From: Spirosoma utsteinense | GTDB lineage: Bacteria > Bacteroidota > Bacteroidia > Cytophagales > Spirosomataceae | Reading direction: 5' to 3' | Assembly (NCBI RefSeq): GCF_014282275.1 | Contig: NZ_VFIA01000021.1 | Span: forward strand, 1 to 64,000 | DNA length: 64,000 nucleotides | Part shown: piece after piece, positions 33,634-42,845 of the stretch | Layout of the letters: each line of letters begins with the position of its first letter | Numbering within the stretch: position 1 is the first letter of the stretch | The notes under the pieces: model-generated | The model's database searches: none | What the model was told of the DNA's origin: nothing | What the model saw: the letters and a program-made list of their open reading frames with translations, nothing else | Program-made: the position numbers and the translations under genes

Positions 33634-33667
33634 TAAAAAAAGCACTTAACGATTATGCTAAGTGCTT
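33634..33667 (-). terminator. Terminator downstream of tRNA-Thr
   Basis: AAGCACTTA (33640-33648) pairs with TAAGTGCTT (33659-33667). On the minus strand the stem is followed by a run of seven Ts, about 10 bases past the tRNA 3' end. Confidence 0.8.
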
Positions 33668-33677
33668 GATTTTCAGG

Positions 33678-33750
33678 AGCCTCCTATAGGACTTGAACCT
33701 ACGACCCCTTCATTACGAATGAAGTGCTCTACCAACTGAGCTAAGGAGGC
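33678..33750 (-). tRNA. tRNA-Thr (anticodon CGU)
   Basis: Read on the minus strand the 73 bases fold as a complete cloverleaf. The acceptor GCCTCCT pairs with AGGAGGC, the D arm is GCTC...GAGC, the anticodon stem CTTCA/TGAAG encloses TTCGTAA with anticodon CGT, and the T arm is GTAGG-TTCAAGT-CCTAT. The discriminator is U and CCA is not encoded. Its 3' end served as the integration site of the element at lower coordinates. Confidence 0.95.
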
Positions 33751-33822
33751 TTTTTAAGGTGTTTGCGGGTGCAAAGATAGTAATCCGGAATTTAATAATG
33801 CAAGTATCCGTTCTCTTTTCGG

Positions 33823-33830
33823 TAAATTTG
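33823..33830 (+). promoter_or_regulatory. -7 box (TAAATTTG) just before ABC-F start
   Basis: TAAATTTG fits TANNTTTG and ends five bases before the ATG at 33836. Transcription would begin at or beside the start codon, giving a leaderless or nearly leaderless mRNA. No TTG element is seen at the expected spacing. Confidence 0.5.
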
Positions 33831-33835
33831 CGTCC

Positions 33836-35809
33836 ATGATTTCCATTACAAACCTCTCTTATTATCTCGGCAGCCGGGCTCTTTACGAAAACGCGTCGCT
33901 GCATATCAAGCCCAGCCAGAAAATCGGCCTCATTGGCCTCAATGGGACCGGCAAGTCGACGCTGCTTCGCATCATCGATGGCGAATACCAGATCGACGGT
34001 GGCACTATCTCCAAAGCGGGCGACGTAACCATTGGCTTCCTGAATCAGGACCTGTTGTCCTATCAGACCGACGAGTCAATTCTGTCGGTAGCCATGCAGG
34101 CCTTTGCGCGGCAGAACGAATTACAGCATCAGATCGAGGAGTTGCTTCATGAAATGGAAACCAACTACCGCGATGAACTGGTCGATCAACTGGGTAAAGT
34201 ACAGGAAGAATTCGATGCCCTCGACGGGTATACCATTCAATCCAAGGCCGAAGAGATTCTGGAAGGTCTTGGTTTCTCGACCGATGATCTGCACCGTCCC
34301 CTGAAACTGTTTTCCGGTGGCTGGCGGATGCGCGTCATGCTGGCTAAACTGCTGTTGCAGAAGCCGTCGCTGCTAATGCTCGATGAGCCGACCAACCACC
34401 TTGACTTACCGTCGATTCAGTGGGTGGAGAAATATATTCAGACCTACGAAGGTGCCGTTATCGTGGTATCCCACGACCGCGACTTCCTGGACAACTGCGT
34501 AGACGTAACGGTTGAAGTAGCCAATTCGAAACTGAACGTCTACGCGGGTAACTATTCGTTCTATCTGGAAGAAAAAGCCCTGCGCAACGAGATCCAGAAA
34601 GGAGCGTTCGAGAACCAGCAGGCCAAAATCCGGCAGACCGAACGCTTTATCGAACGCTTTAAGGCGCAGGCTACCAAAGCTAAACAGGCACAGAGCCGGG
34701 TGAAACAACTGGCCCGGCTGGATCGGATCGATGATGTGCTCGACGAAAACGCACGCGTCAATTTCCGTTTCAACTTCTCGACCCAGCCCGGTCGGCATGT
34801 GCTGCACCTGGAAAATATAACCAAGGCCTTCGGCGAAAAGCGTATCCTGACCAAGACCCAGGGCACCCTCGAACGGGGCGACCACGTAGCGCTGATCGGT
34901 GCTAACGGACGGGGCAAGTCGACGCTGCTGCGGATTATTGCCGGCAGCGAACCCATCAATGGCGAGCGACGGCTGGGCCACAACGTGTCATTCAGCTTTT
35001 ATGCCCAGCACCAGCTCGAATCACTCCGTCTGGAAGATAGCCTGATCGAAGAGCTGAAAACGGCCAACCCAAGCAAGTCGGAAGCCGAACTGCGTACCGT
35101 ACTCGGTTGCTTCCTGTTTACGGGCGACGACGCGTTCAAGAAAATCCGGGTCTTGTCGGGGGGCGAAAAGTCGCGGGTGGCGCTGGCAAAAGTGCTGCTT
35201 TCGCAGGCTAACTTCCTGCTGCTCGATGAGCCGACCAACCACCTTGACATGCAGTCGGTGAATATCCTGATCCAGGCGTTGCAGCAATATGAAGGTACCT
35301 ATATCGTTGTTTCCCACGACCGGTATTTCGTTTCGCAGATAGCCAATAAAATCTGGTATATCGAAGACGAGCAACTGAAAGAGTACCCCGGCACGTATGA
35401 CGAGTATGAGTGGTGGCAGGAGGAGCGCAAAGAGCAGGGTATAACCCCGGCCAAGCCTGTTGAAGCCCCTAAAATGCAGCCTGCAACCGCGCCGTCGACG
35501 AACGGAAACGCGGCAAAGTCCGGTTCGAACGGACGGGCGTCGGACGAAGAACGGAGAGAATGGCAGAAGACCCTGAAAACGCTGACCCGTCAGGCCGAAG
35601 AAACCGAAACGAAGATTAGCCAGCTGGAAAGCCAGAAAAAGAAGCTGGAAGCGGAACTGGCAGACCCTTCTACCTATGGTGACAGCCGTAAAATGCAGGC
35701 CAAGAACGACGAGTACAAGAGCCTGTCGCTACAACTCGACCATCTTCAGAGCCAGTGGGAAACCGCTATGCTGGAAGCCGAAGAACTGGAAGCGAGAATC
35801 AAGGTATAA
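33836..35809 (+). CDS. ABC-F family ATPase (ribosome-associated)
   Basis: A soluble twin-ATPase of 657 residues with no membrane domain, acting on ribosomes in translation quality control or antibiotic protection. The first nucleotide-binding domain has Walker A GLNGTGKST (34-42), signature FSGGWRMRV and Walker B LLMLDEPTNHLDL. The second has GANGRGKST, LSGGEKSRVALAKVLL and LLLDEPTNHLDM. Between them lies the P-site tRNA interaction motif linker (rich in Arg/Lys, RFIERFKAQATKAKQAQSR). The C-terminus (about 550-657) is a coiled coil as in Uup/EttA relatives. ABC-F subtype cannot be fixed by eye. It lies directly upstream of the T9SS plug gene. Confidence 0.94.
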   Translation: MISITNLSYYLGSRALYENASLHIKPSQKIGLIGLNGTGKSTLLRIIDGEYQIDGGTISKAGDVTIGFLNQDLLSYQTDESILSVAMQAFARQNELQHQIEELLHEMETNYRDELVDQLGKVQEEFDALDGYTIQSKAEEILEGLGFSTDDLHRPLKLFSGGWRMRVMLAKLLLQKPSLLMLDEPTNHLDLPSIQWVEKYIQTYEGAVIVVSHDRDFLDNCVDVTVEVANSKLNVYAGNYSFYLEEKALRNEIQKGAFENQQAKIRQTERFIERFKAQATKAKQAQSRVKQLARLDRIDDVLDENARVNFRFNFSTQPGRHVLHLENITKAFGEKRILTKTQGTLERGDHVALIGANGRGKSTLLRIIAGSEPINGERRLGHNVSFSFYAQHQLESLRLEDSLIEELKTANPSKSEAELRTVLGCFLFTGDDAFKKIRVLSGGEKSRVALAKVLLSQANFLLLDEPTNHLDMQSVNILIQALQQYEGTYIVVSHDRYFVSQIANKIWYIEDEQLKEYPGTYDEYEWWQEERKEQGITPAKPVEAPKMQPATAPSTNGNAAKSGSNGRASDEERREWQKTLKTLTRQAEETETKISQLESQKKKLEAELADPSTYGDSRKMQAKNDEYKSLSLQLDHLQSQWETAMLEAEELEARIKV

Positions 35810-35852
35810 ACAGTAAGGTATAAACCGGTCGCTTCGGCGGTGAACGTACAGG

Positions 35853-37178
35853 ATGGATAATGGAAAGTCGATGTTGGTGCTGATGCGTAGTTGCCTGCTT
35901 CTACTGTTCGTTATCCATCAGGTTTCGTCTATGGCCCAGCCATCGCCGGATCTTCAGCCTGTCGACCGGATCTACGACCCGCAGGTGCAGACGGTGTTGC
36001 TGTTTCCGCAGGTGGGCACCAATCCCAATGATCCGGCCCTGACGTTGAACCCGCCGGTAATTTCCCTCGATGAACAGATTACGCTCCAGCTTGAGTTCGA
36101 TGATCTGACGGCCAACTACCGCTCGTTTCGCGCCCGGCTCATCCACTGCAATGCCGACTGGAAGAAATCGGTACTGAACGACATCGAGTTCACCTACGAA
36201 TACAACGATAACCCGATCACCGATTATCAGGTCTCTATCAACACCAAGATTCCGTTTTACCACTATCGCTTTACGCTGCCCCGCGTGAAGCTGCCGGGCA
36301 ATTACCTGCTTGTGGTTTATGATGAGCGAAAGCGGGAAAATATTATCCTGACGCGTCGGTTCTCTACCTATCAGAACCGGCTGAACGTTGCCGCTGCGGT
36401 AGGCTTTTCGGTCGATCCGGCCCGGCAGTTTTCCGATCAGCAGATCAACCTGACCATCGATTATAAGGGGTATCAGGTTATTTCGCCCCAGGATGATTTC
36501 CGCGTAGTGATCCGCCAGAACTACCGCGACGACCGCACAATTATTGGCTTACGCCCGAGCAACGTACGGGCCTTCGATCAGGTGCTGGAATACCGCGTGG
36601 CAGATTTGAGCAATACGATGCCGGGTGGCAATGAATTCCGTTTTTTCGATATACGAACGGTCCTCTCCCGCGCTAACTACATCGACCGCATCGACCGTCC
36701 CGCCGACCGCAACATTGCCTACGTGCAGGTCGATCAGCCCCGCAGCCGGGGTGTCTACATCCAGAGCGACGACTTCAATGGGCAGTACGTGATCGACCAT
36801 CGGGAAACGGGAAACGGCGCTACCAACGGCGATTATGTGGAGACGGTATTCACCCTCAAGACAGCTGACATTCCGGGTGCCGACGTATACGTCAACGGTG
36901 CGTTCAACCTCTGGCAACTGAACGACCGGAACCGCATGGCTTTCGACCCGGCGCTGGGCGTATATCGGGCAGCGATTCTGCTTAAACAGGGGGTGTATAA
37001 CTACGATTACACGGTGTTGACGACTGGCTCGCCACCCCGGGTCGATGAATCGTATATCGAAGGCAGTTATTCTTCGGCCGAAAACGACTACGAAATTTTC
37101 GTCTATCACCGCCCCCCAGCCGCCCGCGCCGACCAGTTGGTGGCTTATCGACGGGTGGGGGTGAACAAGCGCCGGTAA
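35853..37178 (+). CDS. Type IX secretion system plug protein (DUF5103)
   Basis: A 441-residue envelope protein of the family described as the plug of the type IX secretion translocon, which blocks the SprA channel. It has a hydrophobic N-terminal signal (RSCLLLLFVIHQVSSMAQ). The conserved core follows: DRIYDPQVQTVLLFPQVGT, LIHCNADWKKS, EFTYEYNDNPITDYQVS, LPGNYLLVVYDE and the C-terminal GVYNYDYTVLTT ... ENDYEIFVYHRP. It starts 44 bp after the ABC-F gene. The start is chosen at MDNGKS; a downstream Met (MLVLMRSC) would also leave the signal intact. This protein is consistent with the several T9SS-sorted products encoded here. Confidence 0.9.
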   Translation: MDNGKSMLVLMRSCLLLLFVIHQVSSMAQPSPDLQPVDRIYDPQVQTVLLFPQVGTNPNDPALTLNPPVISLDEQITLQLEFDDLTANYRSFRARLIHCNADWKKSVLNDIEFTYEYNDNPITDYQVSINTKIPFYHYRFTLPRVKLPGNYLLVVYDERKRENIILTRRFSTYQNRLNVAAAVGFSVDPARQFSDQQINLTIDYKGYQVISPQDDFRVVIRQNYRDDRTIIGLRPSNVRAFDQVLEYRVADLSNTMPGGNEFRFFDIRTVLSRANYIDRIDRPADRNIAYVQVDQPRSRGVYIQSDDFNGQYVIDHRETGNGATNGDYVETVFTLKTADIPGADVYVNGAFNLWQLNDRNRMAFDPALGVYRAAILLKQGVYNYDYTVLTTGSPPRVDESYIEGSYSSAENDYEIFVYHRPPAARADQLVAYRRVGVNKRR

Positions 37179-37382
37179 TAACCTATTCATATTTTCTTCC
37201 TGGCGAGATATACTACTCTACGCTAGTAGTGCGTCTATGTTAAGAATAGGTCGATAGGGTGGTATTGGTTAATTTTAGGCGATTTTTGAGTTTTTTTTGT
37301 GCGTAAGCCTGAATTAAGCTCCATAACTGCCACACCTATCCACAGGCCGTGACAACCGATCCAGGTTACGGTAGTACTATTT

Positions 37383-39244
37383 ATGAAGATACTCGGAATT
37401 TCCGCTTTTTATCATGATTCAGCGGCAGCATTGGTCATTGATGGCCAGATTGTGGCTGCTGCTCAGGAGGAGCGTTTTACAAGAAAAAAGCATGACCCAT
37501 CTTTTCCTGCGAATGCCGTAACGTACTGTCTCCATTATGGGGGCTACGCTTGAAAGACCTTGATGCGGTGGTTTTTTATGATAAGCCACTGCTTAAGTTC
37601 GAACGACTCCTGGAAACGTATTATGCCTTTGCTCCCAAAGGAGTGCGTTCGTTTCTGACCGCCATTCCAGTCTGGCTCAAAGAGAAAATGTTTCTCAAGC
37701 GGTTACTTCGTCAGGAGTTGACCCAGTTGTATGGCGACGAAGCAAAAAAAGTGAAAATGCTCTTCCCTGAGCATCACTTCTCCCACGCGGCCAGCGCTTT
37801 TTATCCCTCACCTTTTGAGCGGGCGGCTGTGCTGACGATCGATGGGGTGGGCGAGTGGGCAACGGCTTCCATCTGCCTGGGCGAAGGCAATCAGTTAACA
37901 ATCCTTAAAGAGCTTCGATTTCCGCACTCGCTGGGCCTGCTCTATTCGGCCTTTACTTATTTCCTGGGCTTCCGGGTCAACTCCGGCGAGTACAAACTGA
38001 TGGGGCTGGCACCATACGGCAATCCGGATTCGCCACAGGTAGCGCATTATATTGACCTAATCAAGCGTGAACTGATATCGATTAAAGAGGATGGGTCGCT
38101 TTGGCTCAATCAGGATTACTTTAGTTATGCCACTGGTCTGCGTATGGTGGACGAAGACAAATGGGAGCAGTTGTTGGGGATTAAACTCCGTAAACCTGAG
38201 GATGAACTGCTCGAAGCGCACTGCAATCTGGGTCTGGCTATTCAGTGTATAACGGAAGAAGTCGTTATCAACATGGCCAGGGAAGCCAAACGGTTAACGG
38301 GCGCAACGGCGCTTTGTCTGGCGGGGGGCGTAGCCCTGAACTGCGTAGCCAATGGCAAAATTCAGGTAGCGGGTGTCTTCGATGACATGTTTATCCAGCC
38401 AGCCGCCGGAGATGCGGGTGGGGCTCTGGGCGCAGCGCTGGCGGCTTATCATACCTACTTTGGAAAGCCGCGCCGGCTAACAGATAAGCGGGATGGCATG
38501 AATGGCTCGTATCTGGGACCTACAATAACCGATGAGGACATCCAGGTTACAGTTCGTAAATACAATGCGCATACTACGTACTACCCTGATTTTAACGACC
38601 TCAGTACCGAGAGTGCCCGCCTTCTGGCCGAAGGCAATGTTATTGGCTGGGTACAGGGACGCATGGAATTTGGGCCCAGGGCGTTGGGTGGCCGCAGTAT
38701 TCTGGGCGATCCGCGTAACCCGGAGATGCAGAAAAAACTGAATGTGAAGATCAAGTACCGCGAATCGTTCCGGCCGTTTGCCCCCTCGGTATTAGCCGAA
38801 CGCTGCGCTGAGTACTTCGATTATGAGGGTACATCGCCTTATATGCTGTTGGTTCATCCCGTAAAAGCGAGCCGACTGCATAGCCTGCCCGCCAATTACC
38901 ATCAACTCTCCCTGCGGGATAAACTCTACGTGCTCCGGTCCGACCTGCCTTCCATTACGCATATCGACTTTTCTGCCCGTATCCAAACGGTTCATCAGGA
39001 TACGAACTCCCGGTACTACAATTTGATCGAGTCCTTTCGGCAACTAACCGGTTACGGCGTGATTGTCAATACCAGCTTCAATGTCCGTGGTGAACCCATT
39101 GTCTGCACACCCGAGGATGCCTATCGCTGTTTTATGCGTACCGAAATGGATTACCTGGCCATTGGCAACCATTTATTTGCCAAGCAGGACCAACCCGTTT
39201 GGCCGGAAAAAGATAACTGGAAAGAAGAGTTTGTTCTTGACTAA
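37383..39244 (+). CDS. Carbamoyltransferase (NodU/CmcH/SxtI family), frameshifted
   Basis: Transfers a carbamoyl group from carbamoyl phosphate to a hydroxyl, probably on a glycan or lipid-linked sugar. The N-terminus starts at 37383 (MKILGISAFYHDSAAALVI ... FPANAVTYCLHYGG) but reaches a TGA at 37551-37553. The rest is in the +2 frame from 37550 (LKDLDAVVFYDKPLLK) to 39244. One extra G in the GGGGG run at 37539-37543 would join both parts (GGLRLKDLD), giving about 620 residues, normal for the family. C-terminal YrdC-like and Kae1-like motifs are visible: HFSHAASAFYPSPFERA, TIDGVGEWAT, LAGGVALNCVANG and GRMEFGPRALGGRSI. Either a sequencing error or a recent mutation. It is followed by DUF5989 and SxtJ, the usual partners. 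Confidence 0.85.
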
Positions 39245-39374
39245 TGGGGCTACTGATTTCCGGGCGTTTTCCCGGTATATCGTACGCACGTAGCCCTTTG
39301 TTTGCCTTTGTAGCCTTATTAGGTTAGCTTTTTGACTAAAAACGTTTGTACTACCTCCTTAAACTAACTAAAAA

Positions 39375-39524
39375 ATGGAATCGATTAAAGACTTGTGGCT
39401 GTTCATGAAAGAGCGCAAAAAATGGTGGCTGGCCCCTATCATATTAATCATGCTGTTGCTCGGCCTGCTGATTGTTGTTGGCGGTGGATCGGCTATTGCT
39501 CCGTTCATATACACTCTGTTTTAA
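39375..39524 (+). CDS. DUF5989 family small membrane protein
   Basis: A 49-residue protein (MESIKDLWLFMKERKKWWL, then a single membrane helix PIILIMLLLGLLIVV). This short family, with a charged ERKKWW(L/M)xP motif before the helix, travels with carbamoyltransferases and SxtJ. The start follows A-rich sequence and the stop is 9 bp before the sxtJ-like gene. Its role is unknown; a membrane anchor or assembly partner for the carbamoylation system is the natural guess from context. Confidence 0.85.
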   Translation: MESIKDLWLFMKERKKWWLAPIILIMLLLGLLIVVGGGSAIAPFIYTLF

Positions 39525-39533
39525 GGCGGCTTT

Positions 39534-39914
39534 ATGAAAAAGCGTCTACCGGAGCTGGATGTCTACAAGGCCAATCTAGCCATATCGACAGGACTTCTCG
39601 TTCTTTATACTTTCGTATACCCTAATCGTTATCTGCTCTACGCGGGTACCGCTGTTGGGGTAATCACCTTATTCTTGCCTGCCCTGGCTTACTGGATTAG
39701 CTGGTGCTGGTACAAACTGGCTGAGGGATTAGGCTACATAAACTCCCGTATTTTGTTAACCCTGGTATTCTTTGGGTTTTTACTACCTATAGCTTTACTG
39801 TACCGATTCTTCAACCGGGATATACTTTCACTGAAGAGTGGACGTGCCGACAAGTCGCTTTTCAAGGTCCGGAACCATACCTATTCTGCTGATGACTTGA
39901 AGAACGTCTGGTAG
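39534..39914 (+). CDS. SxtJ-like membrane protein
   Basis: A 126-residue protein with three membrane segments (AISTGLLVLYTFVYP, LLYAGTAVGVITLFLPALAYW, LLTLVFFGFLLPIALLYRF). It ends in a short polar tail (SLKSGRADKSLFKVRNHTYS). It matches the SxtJ family, named from the saxitoxin cluster and typically beside carbamoyltransferases and DUF5989. It probably acts with the carbamoyltransferase at the membrane. It faces a convergent gene on the minus strand, with a short inverted repeat between their stops. Confidence 0.82.
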   Translation: MKKRLPELDVYKANLAISTGLLVLYTFVYPNRYLLYAGTAVGVITLFLPALAYWISWCWYKLAEGLGYINSRILLTLVFFGFLLPIALLYRFFNRDILSLKSGRADKSLFKVRNHTYSADDLKNVW

Positions 39915-39974
39915 CTACAGATTTAAACCAATAGGGTTAGGGTAGTCTACATGAGCAGGCTATCCCACCCATTT

Positions 39975-41387
39975 TTAGTTAGTTAACAGGGATCTATACT
40001 GCCGGTTTTGTAAAAGTAGATCGGACACAAACTGCTCCCCTTTTTTCGACCAGTGCCCGTCGCAGGTGACGAACAAATCGGCTACGTTGCCTTTGTAGGC
40101 CAGAAAGTGGGGCAGAAGCGGTACAAACAAAATATGATGCTGGTCGCAAAATTTCCGCAGCCGGCCGTCCAACTGGTTTTTATGACCGTTCCGAATGGCT
40201 TCAATGTCATTCTGGATAGGTATCGACAGCAGCACTACTTTCCTGCCTTTGGCTTCCGCCACGATCTGTTCGAGTGAGTAACGCATCGCTAAAAAATTGG
40301 CCTCCGGAAATTGCTCGTATTGAGTTAAACGTCCTTTCGTAATCAGCCATCGCGCCGACAAAGTCTGAACGATCTTGAAAATTCCGGAATTGAGAAGGAT
40401 ATCAGCTTTTAATCGGTCTGCTATGGGTAACTGACTATATACGGAATCGACCACACTGAGCAAGCCACCCGTTGTTCGATTGTTCCGCGAAATGGACTGT
40501 TCAATAGCAGTAAGTGAATACTTCAACGAATAAGCGGGATAGGTGCCTTGCCAGTAAGGCCGATAGATGGGCCATTCGACCAGCTTATACGCTTGGTCGG
40601 GAGTATAATCCTGGAAGTCGTTGGCCGGCAGCAAACCTATCAGGACAACGTCGTGCTCAAACCGCTTTGCAATGTTTTTGTAAACCAAATAATAGTTGAT
40701 GGGACTGCTGCCGTTAACGGCAAAGTTCAGATGTTCATGGCCCGTTCCTGCTTCCAGACGGTTCGATAACCGGTACTGGGCGTTAACCAGCATGCCTTCC
40801 ATGAATGAATCGCCAAGTATAGCCACCCGTTTCTGGCTTGAGTCTCTCTTTTGAATGCTTCGTTCCCGGTCGCTGGCCCCTACCGAGTTTGAATGCCAAG
40901 GTATGGAGTTACCCATACAATCGTGGGCGGTGTGACTTGCGTTAGCTACCCGCCAGCGTCCGGCTTCTTTGCTGAAATCGCCCCAGAACATGGGCTTCCG
41001 GTTAGCAACGTCCGGACTTATATAGAAACGCCTGTATGTCATCTCGATCTTACCAAACACCTCCATCCCGATCAGAATGTGGGCACCTGTTTCCAGCAAG
41101 AGCAGCAGGAGAACGGTAGCGCTGACGGACAGCGCGCTGTTCTGCATAAACTTATAGCGTGAGGTCAGTCCCCGATACAACAAAAAGAAGATCAGACAAC
41201 TAACAAAAACGGCGACGAGGATATTTCGGAACGCGAATCCGTTTACCAACTGATCAGTCTTTGAATAATACGTATCGTAAGTTGCAAGAGATAGATAAAG
41301 AATACAGATAAAGAGACAGATGGCGCTATAAGTAGGAACTCCTCTCAAAATGTGGGAGCGTTTCACGTCTGATGTATTTAAATTCAC
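39975..41387 (-). CDS. Membrane-bound SGNH hydrolase-like protein
   Basis: A 470-residue protein with three to four N-terminal membrane helices (ICLFICILYLSLATY; ILVAVFVSCLIFFLLY; LSVSATVLLLLLLETGAHIL), followed by an extracytoplasmic SGNH-type domain. Block I is AILGDSFMEG with Ser near 195, block II NFAVNGSSPINYY, block III LLPANDFQDY and the catalytic Asp/His in TCDGHWSKKGEQF. Such proteins accompany carbamoyltransferase-DUF5989-SxtJ sets and resemble AlgJ/AlgX-type O-acyl enzymes. The opposite strand to the SxtJ gene argues against one operon, but the position supports joint function in modifying an exported glycan. Substrate unknown. Confidence 0.78.
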   Translation of the reverse strand: MNLNTSDVKRSHILRGVPTYSAICLFICILYLSLATYDTYYSKTDQLVNGFAFRNILVAVFVSCLIFFLLYRGLTSRYKFMQNSALSVSATVLLLLLLETGAHILIGMEVFGKIEMTYRRFYISPDVANRKPMFWGDFSKEAGRWRVANASHTAHDCMGNSIPWHSNSVGASDRERSIQKRDSSQKRVAILGDSFMEGMLVNAQYRLSNRLEAGTGHEHLNFAVNGSSPINYYLVYKNIAKRFEHDVVLIGLLPANDFQDYTPDQAYKLVEWPIYRPYWQGTYPAYSLKYSLTAIEQSISRNNRTTGGLLSVVDSVYSQLPIADRLKADILLNSGIFKIVQTLSARWLITKGRLTQYEQFPEANFLAMRYSLEQIVAEAKGRKVVLLSIPIQNDIEAIRNGHKNQLDGRLRKFCDQHHILFVPLLPHFLAYKGNVADLFVTCDGHWSKKGEQFVSDLLLQNRQYRSLLTN

Positions 41388-41449
41388 AAAAACAGTATAT
41401 TAAATTACGGTGTACATAGCTAAATCGGTGTAGATTTATCCTATTCTGG

Positions 41450-41520
41450 CTACGTGATCATGGGAACGAAAAAGAGCGAGCTTCCGCCCGCTCCGTTAAC
41501 CAGGCGCTCTAGTGCTGAAA
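41450..41520. terminator. Hairpin between hydrolase and ychF genes
   Basis: GAGCGAGCTTCCGCCCGCTC pairs with itself with a small loop and has an A-run upstream. It lies in the 140-bp gap after the ychF stop, so it could end ychF transcription on the minus strand. Confidence 0.5.
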
Positions 41521-41527
41521 GAAAGCC

Positions 41528-42628
41528 CTACGCGCTGTGCAGGAATTCCATGATGTCGCCGTCCTGAACGACGTATTCCTTGCCTTCAACGGCCAGCTTA
41601 CCCGCTTCGCGGACAGCCGCTTCTGTTTTGAACTGGGAGAAGTCGGGGAGTTTCATGACCTGTGCCCGGATGAACTTACGCTCAAAATCGGAGTGGATGA
41701 CGCCAGCGGCCTGGGGTGCTTTCCAACCCCGGTGAATCGTCCAGGCACGGACCTCCTTTACACCCGCCGTGAAATAAGTAATCAGACCCAGCAGGCGATA
41801 CGACGCTTTGATGAGTTTGTTCAGGCCGGATTCGGTCAGGCTGTACTCGCCCAGAAACAGCTCCCGCTCTTCAGGATCTTCCATCTCGGCAATCTGCGAC
41901 TCGATGCCCGCGCTGATCACGATCACTTCGGCCCCCTCGTCTTTAACGGCTTCCTTGAGCGCGTCGGAGTAGGCATTGCCATTGGGCAGCGATCCTTCGT
42001 CGACGTTGGCTACGTAAATAACCGGCTTCACCGTCAGCAGAGAAATGTCACTGATAGCCGCTTCACGATCTTCGGCCGATACGTCGACCGTCCGGGCGCT
42101 TTTGCCGGCTTCCAGCGCTGTCTTGAACAGCTTCAGCACCTCAAGTTCCGATTTCGCTTTGGCATCGCCCACGCGGGCTGCTTTGTCGATCCGCTGAATT
42201 TTCTTGTCGACTGCTTCCAGATCTTTCAGTTGCAGTTCGGCGTCGATGATTTCTTTATCTGAGACAGGATTGACCTTGCCTTCGACGTGAACGATGTTAT
42301 CGTCTTCGAAGCAGCGGATGACGTGAACAATGGCGTCGACCTCACGAATGTTGGCCAGGAATTTATTGCCCAGACCTGCACCCTGGCTGGCACCTTTTAC
42401 CAGTCCGGCAATATCTACGAATTCGATAATGGTCGGCACCACCCGCTGTGGTTTCACCAGGCCTTCGAGGGCATCCAGGCGTTCGTCGGGGACGGTAACG
42501 ACACCCACGTTTGGTTCTATAGTACAGAATGGGTAATTGGCCGCTTCGGCCTTACCGCTCGATATTGCATTAAACAGCGTCGATTTGCCAACGTTTGGCA
42601 ACCCTACGATACCACATTGTAAGCCCAT
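41528..42628 (-). CDS. ychF: Redox-regulated ATPase YchF (OLA1 family)
   Basis: A 366-residue P-loop NTPase of the Obg-related family that prefers ATP and binds ribosomes. The N-terminal G-domain has G1 [12 protein letters not shown] (8-19), a threonine-rich switch I, G3 [14 protein letters not shown] and the YchF-type G4 variant NVDE in [12 protein letters not shown] coiled-coil insertion follows ([22 protein letters not shown]), then the C-terminal TGS domain ([22 protein letters not shown] ... [13 protein letters not shown]). A TAAATTTG box on the minus strand (42729-42736) and the terminator behind the next gene upstream suggest it is transcribed alone. Confidence 0.97.
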   Translation of the reverse strand: MGLQCGIVGLPNVGKSTLFNAISSGKAEAANYPFCTIEPNVGVVTVPDERLDALEGLVKPQRVVPTIIEFVDIAGLVKGASQGAGLGNKFLANIREVDAIVHVIRCFEDDNIVHVEGKVNPVSDKEIIDAELQLKDLEAVDKKIQRIDKAARVGDAKAKSELEVLKLFKTALEAGKSARTVDVSAEDREAAISDISLLTVKPVIYVANVDEGSLPNGNAYSDALKEAVKDEGAEVIVISAGIESQIAEMEDPEERELFLGEYSLTESGLNKLIKASYRLLGLITYFTAGVKEVRAWTIHRGWKAPQAAGVIHSDFERKFIRAQVMKLPDFSQFKTEAAVREAGKLAVEGKEYVVQDGDIMEFLHSA

Positions 42629-42747
42629 GTAAATAAGTTGATAAGTCAGAAAGTTAGTAAGTCGGTAAGCGCTGAACGCATCAGTTGCTAACTGACTGAT
42701 CTACTGGTTTGACTCACTAACTGATTTGCAAATTTACAATAAAAAAA

Positions 42748-42770
42748 GCCTCCGACGTGGAGTCGAAAGC
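42748..42770 (-). terminator. Terminator after DUF3276 gene
   Basis: On the minus strand GCTTTCGAC and GTCGGAGGC pair (two G-U) around TCCAC, followed by seven Ts (42741-42747 on the plus strand). Confidence 0.65.
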
Positions 42771-42845
42771 ATAAGCGGTTGATTATTGAAAGGGGCTGTT
42801 GTCCAGGGCCGGACCGATGAGTAGCGTTCTTACATAGTCTATGGA

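Larger units (their letters stand above)
27146..33698. mobile_element. Remnant integrated element at tRNA-Thr
   Basis: A 6.5-kb segment bounded by two identical 22-bp copies of the tRNA-Thr 3' end (27146-27167 and 33677-33698). The copy at 33677 belongs to the intact tRNA gene. The other is a bare tail followed by unrelated sequence, as left by tyrosine-recombinase integration. Inside are two secreted T9SS proteins, a 61-residue basic protein, an unknown gene pair cut by an IS5-like remnant, and long non-coding gaps with looser, more AT-rich sequence than the flanks. No integrase, relaxase or replication gene is recognisable, so the element is probably fixed, or moved by an integrase elsewhere. 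Confidence 0.78.

Noticed and set aside
37539-37543. Phase-variation tract in the carbamoyltransferase
   Set aside because: Five Gs is short for a slippage switch, so I report the frameshift but not a switching claim.
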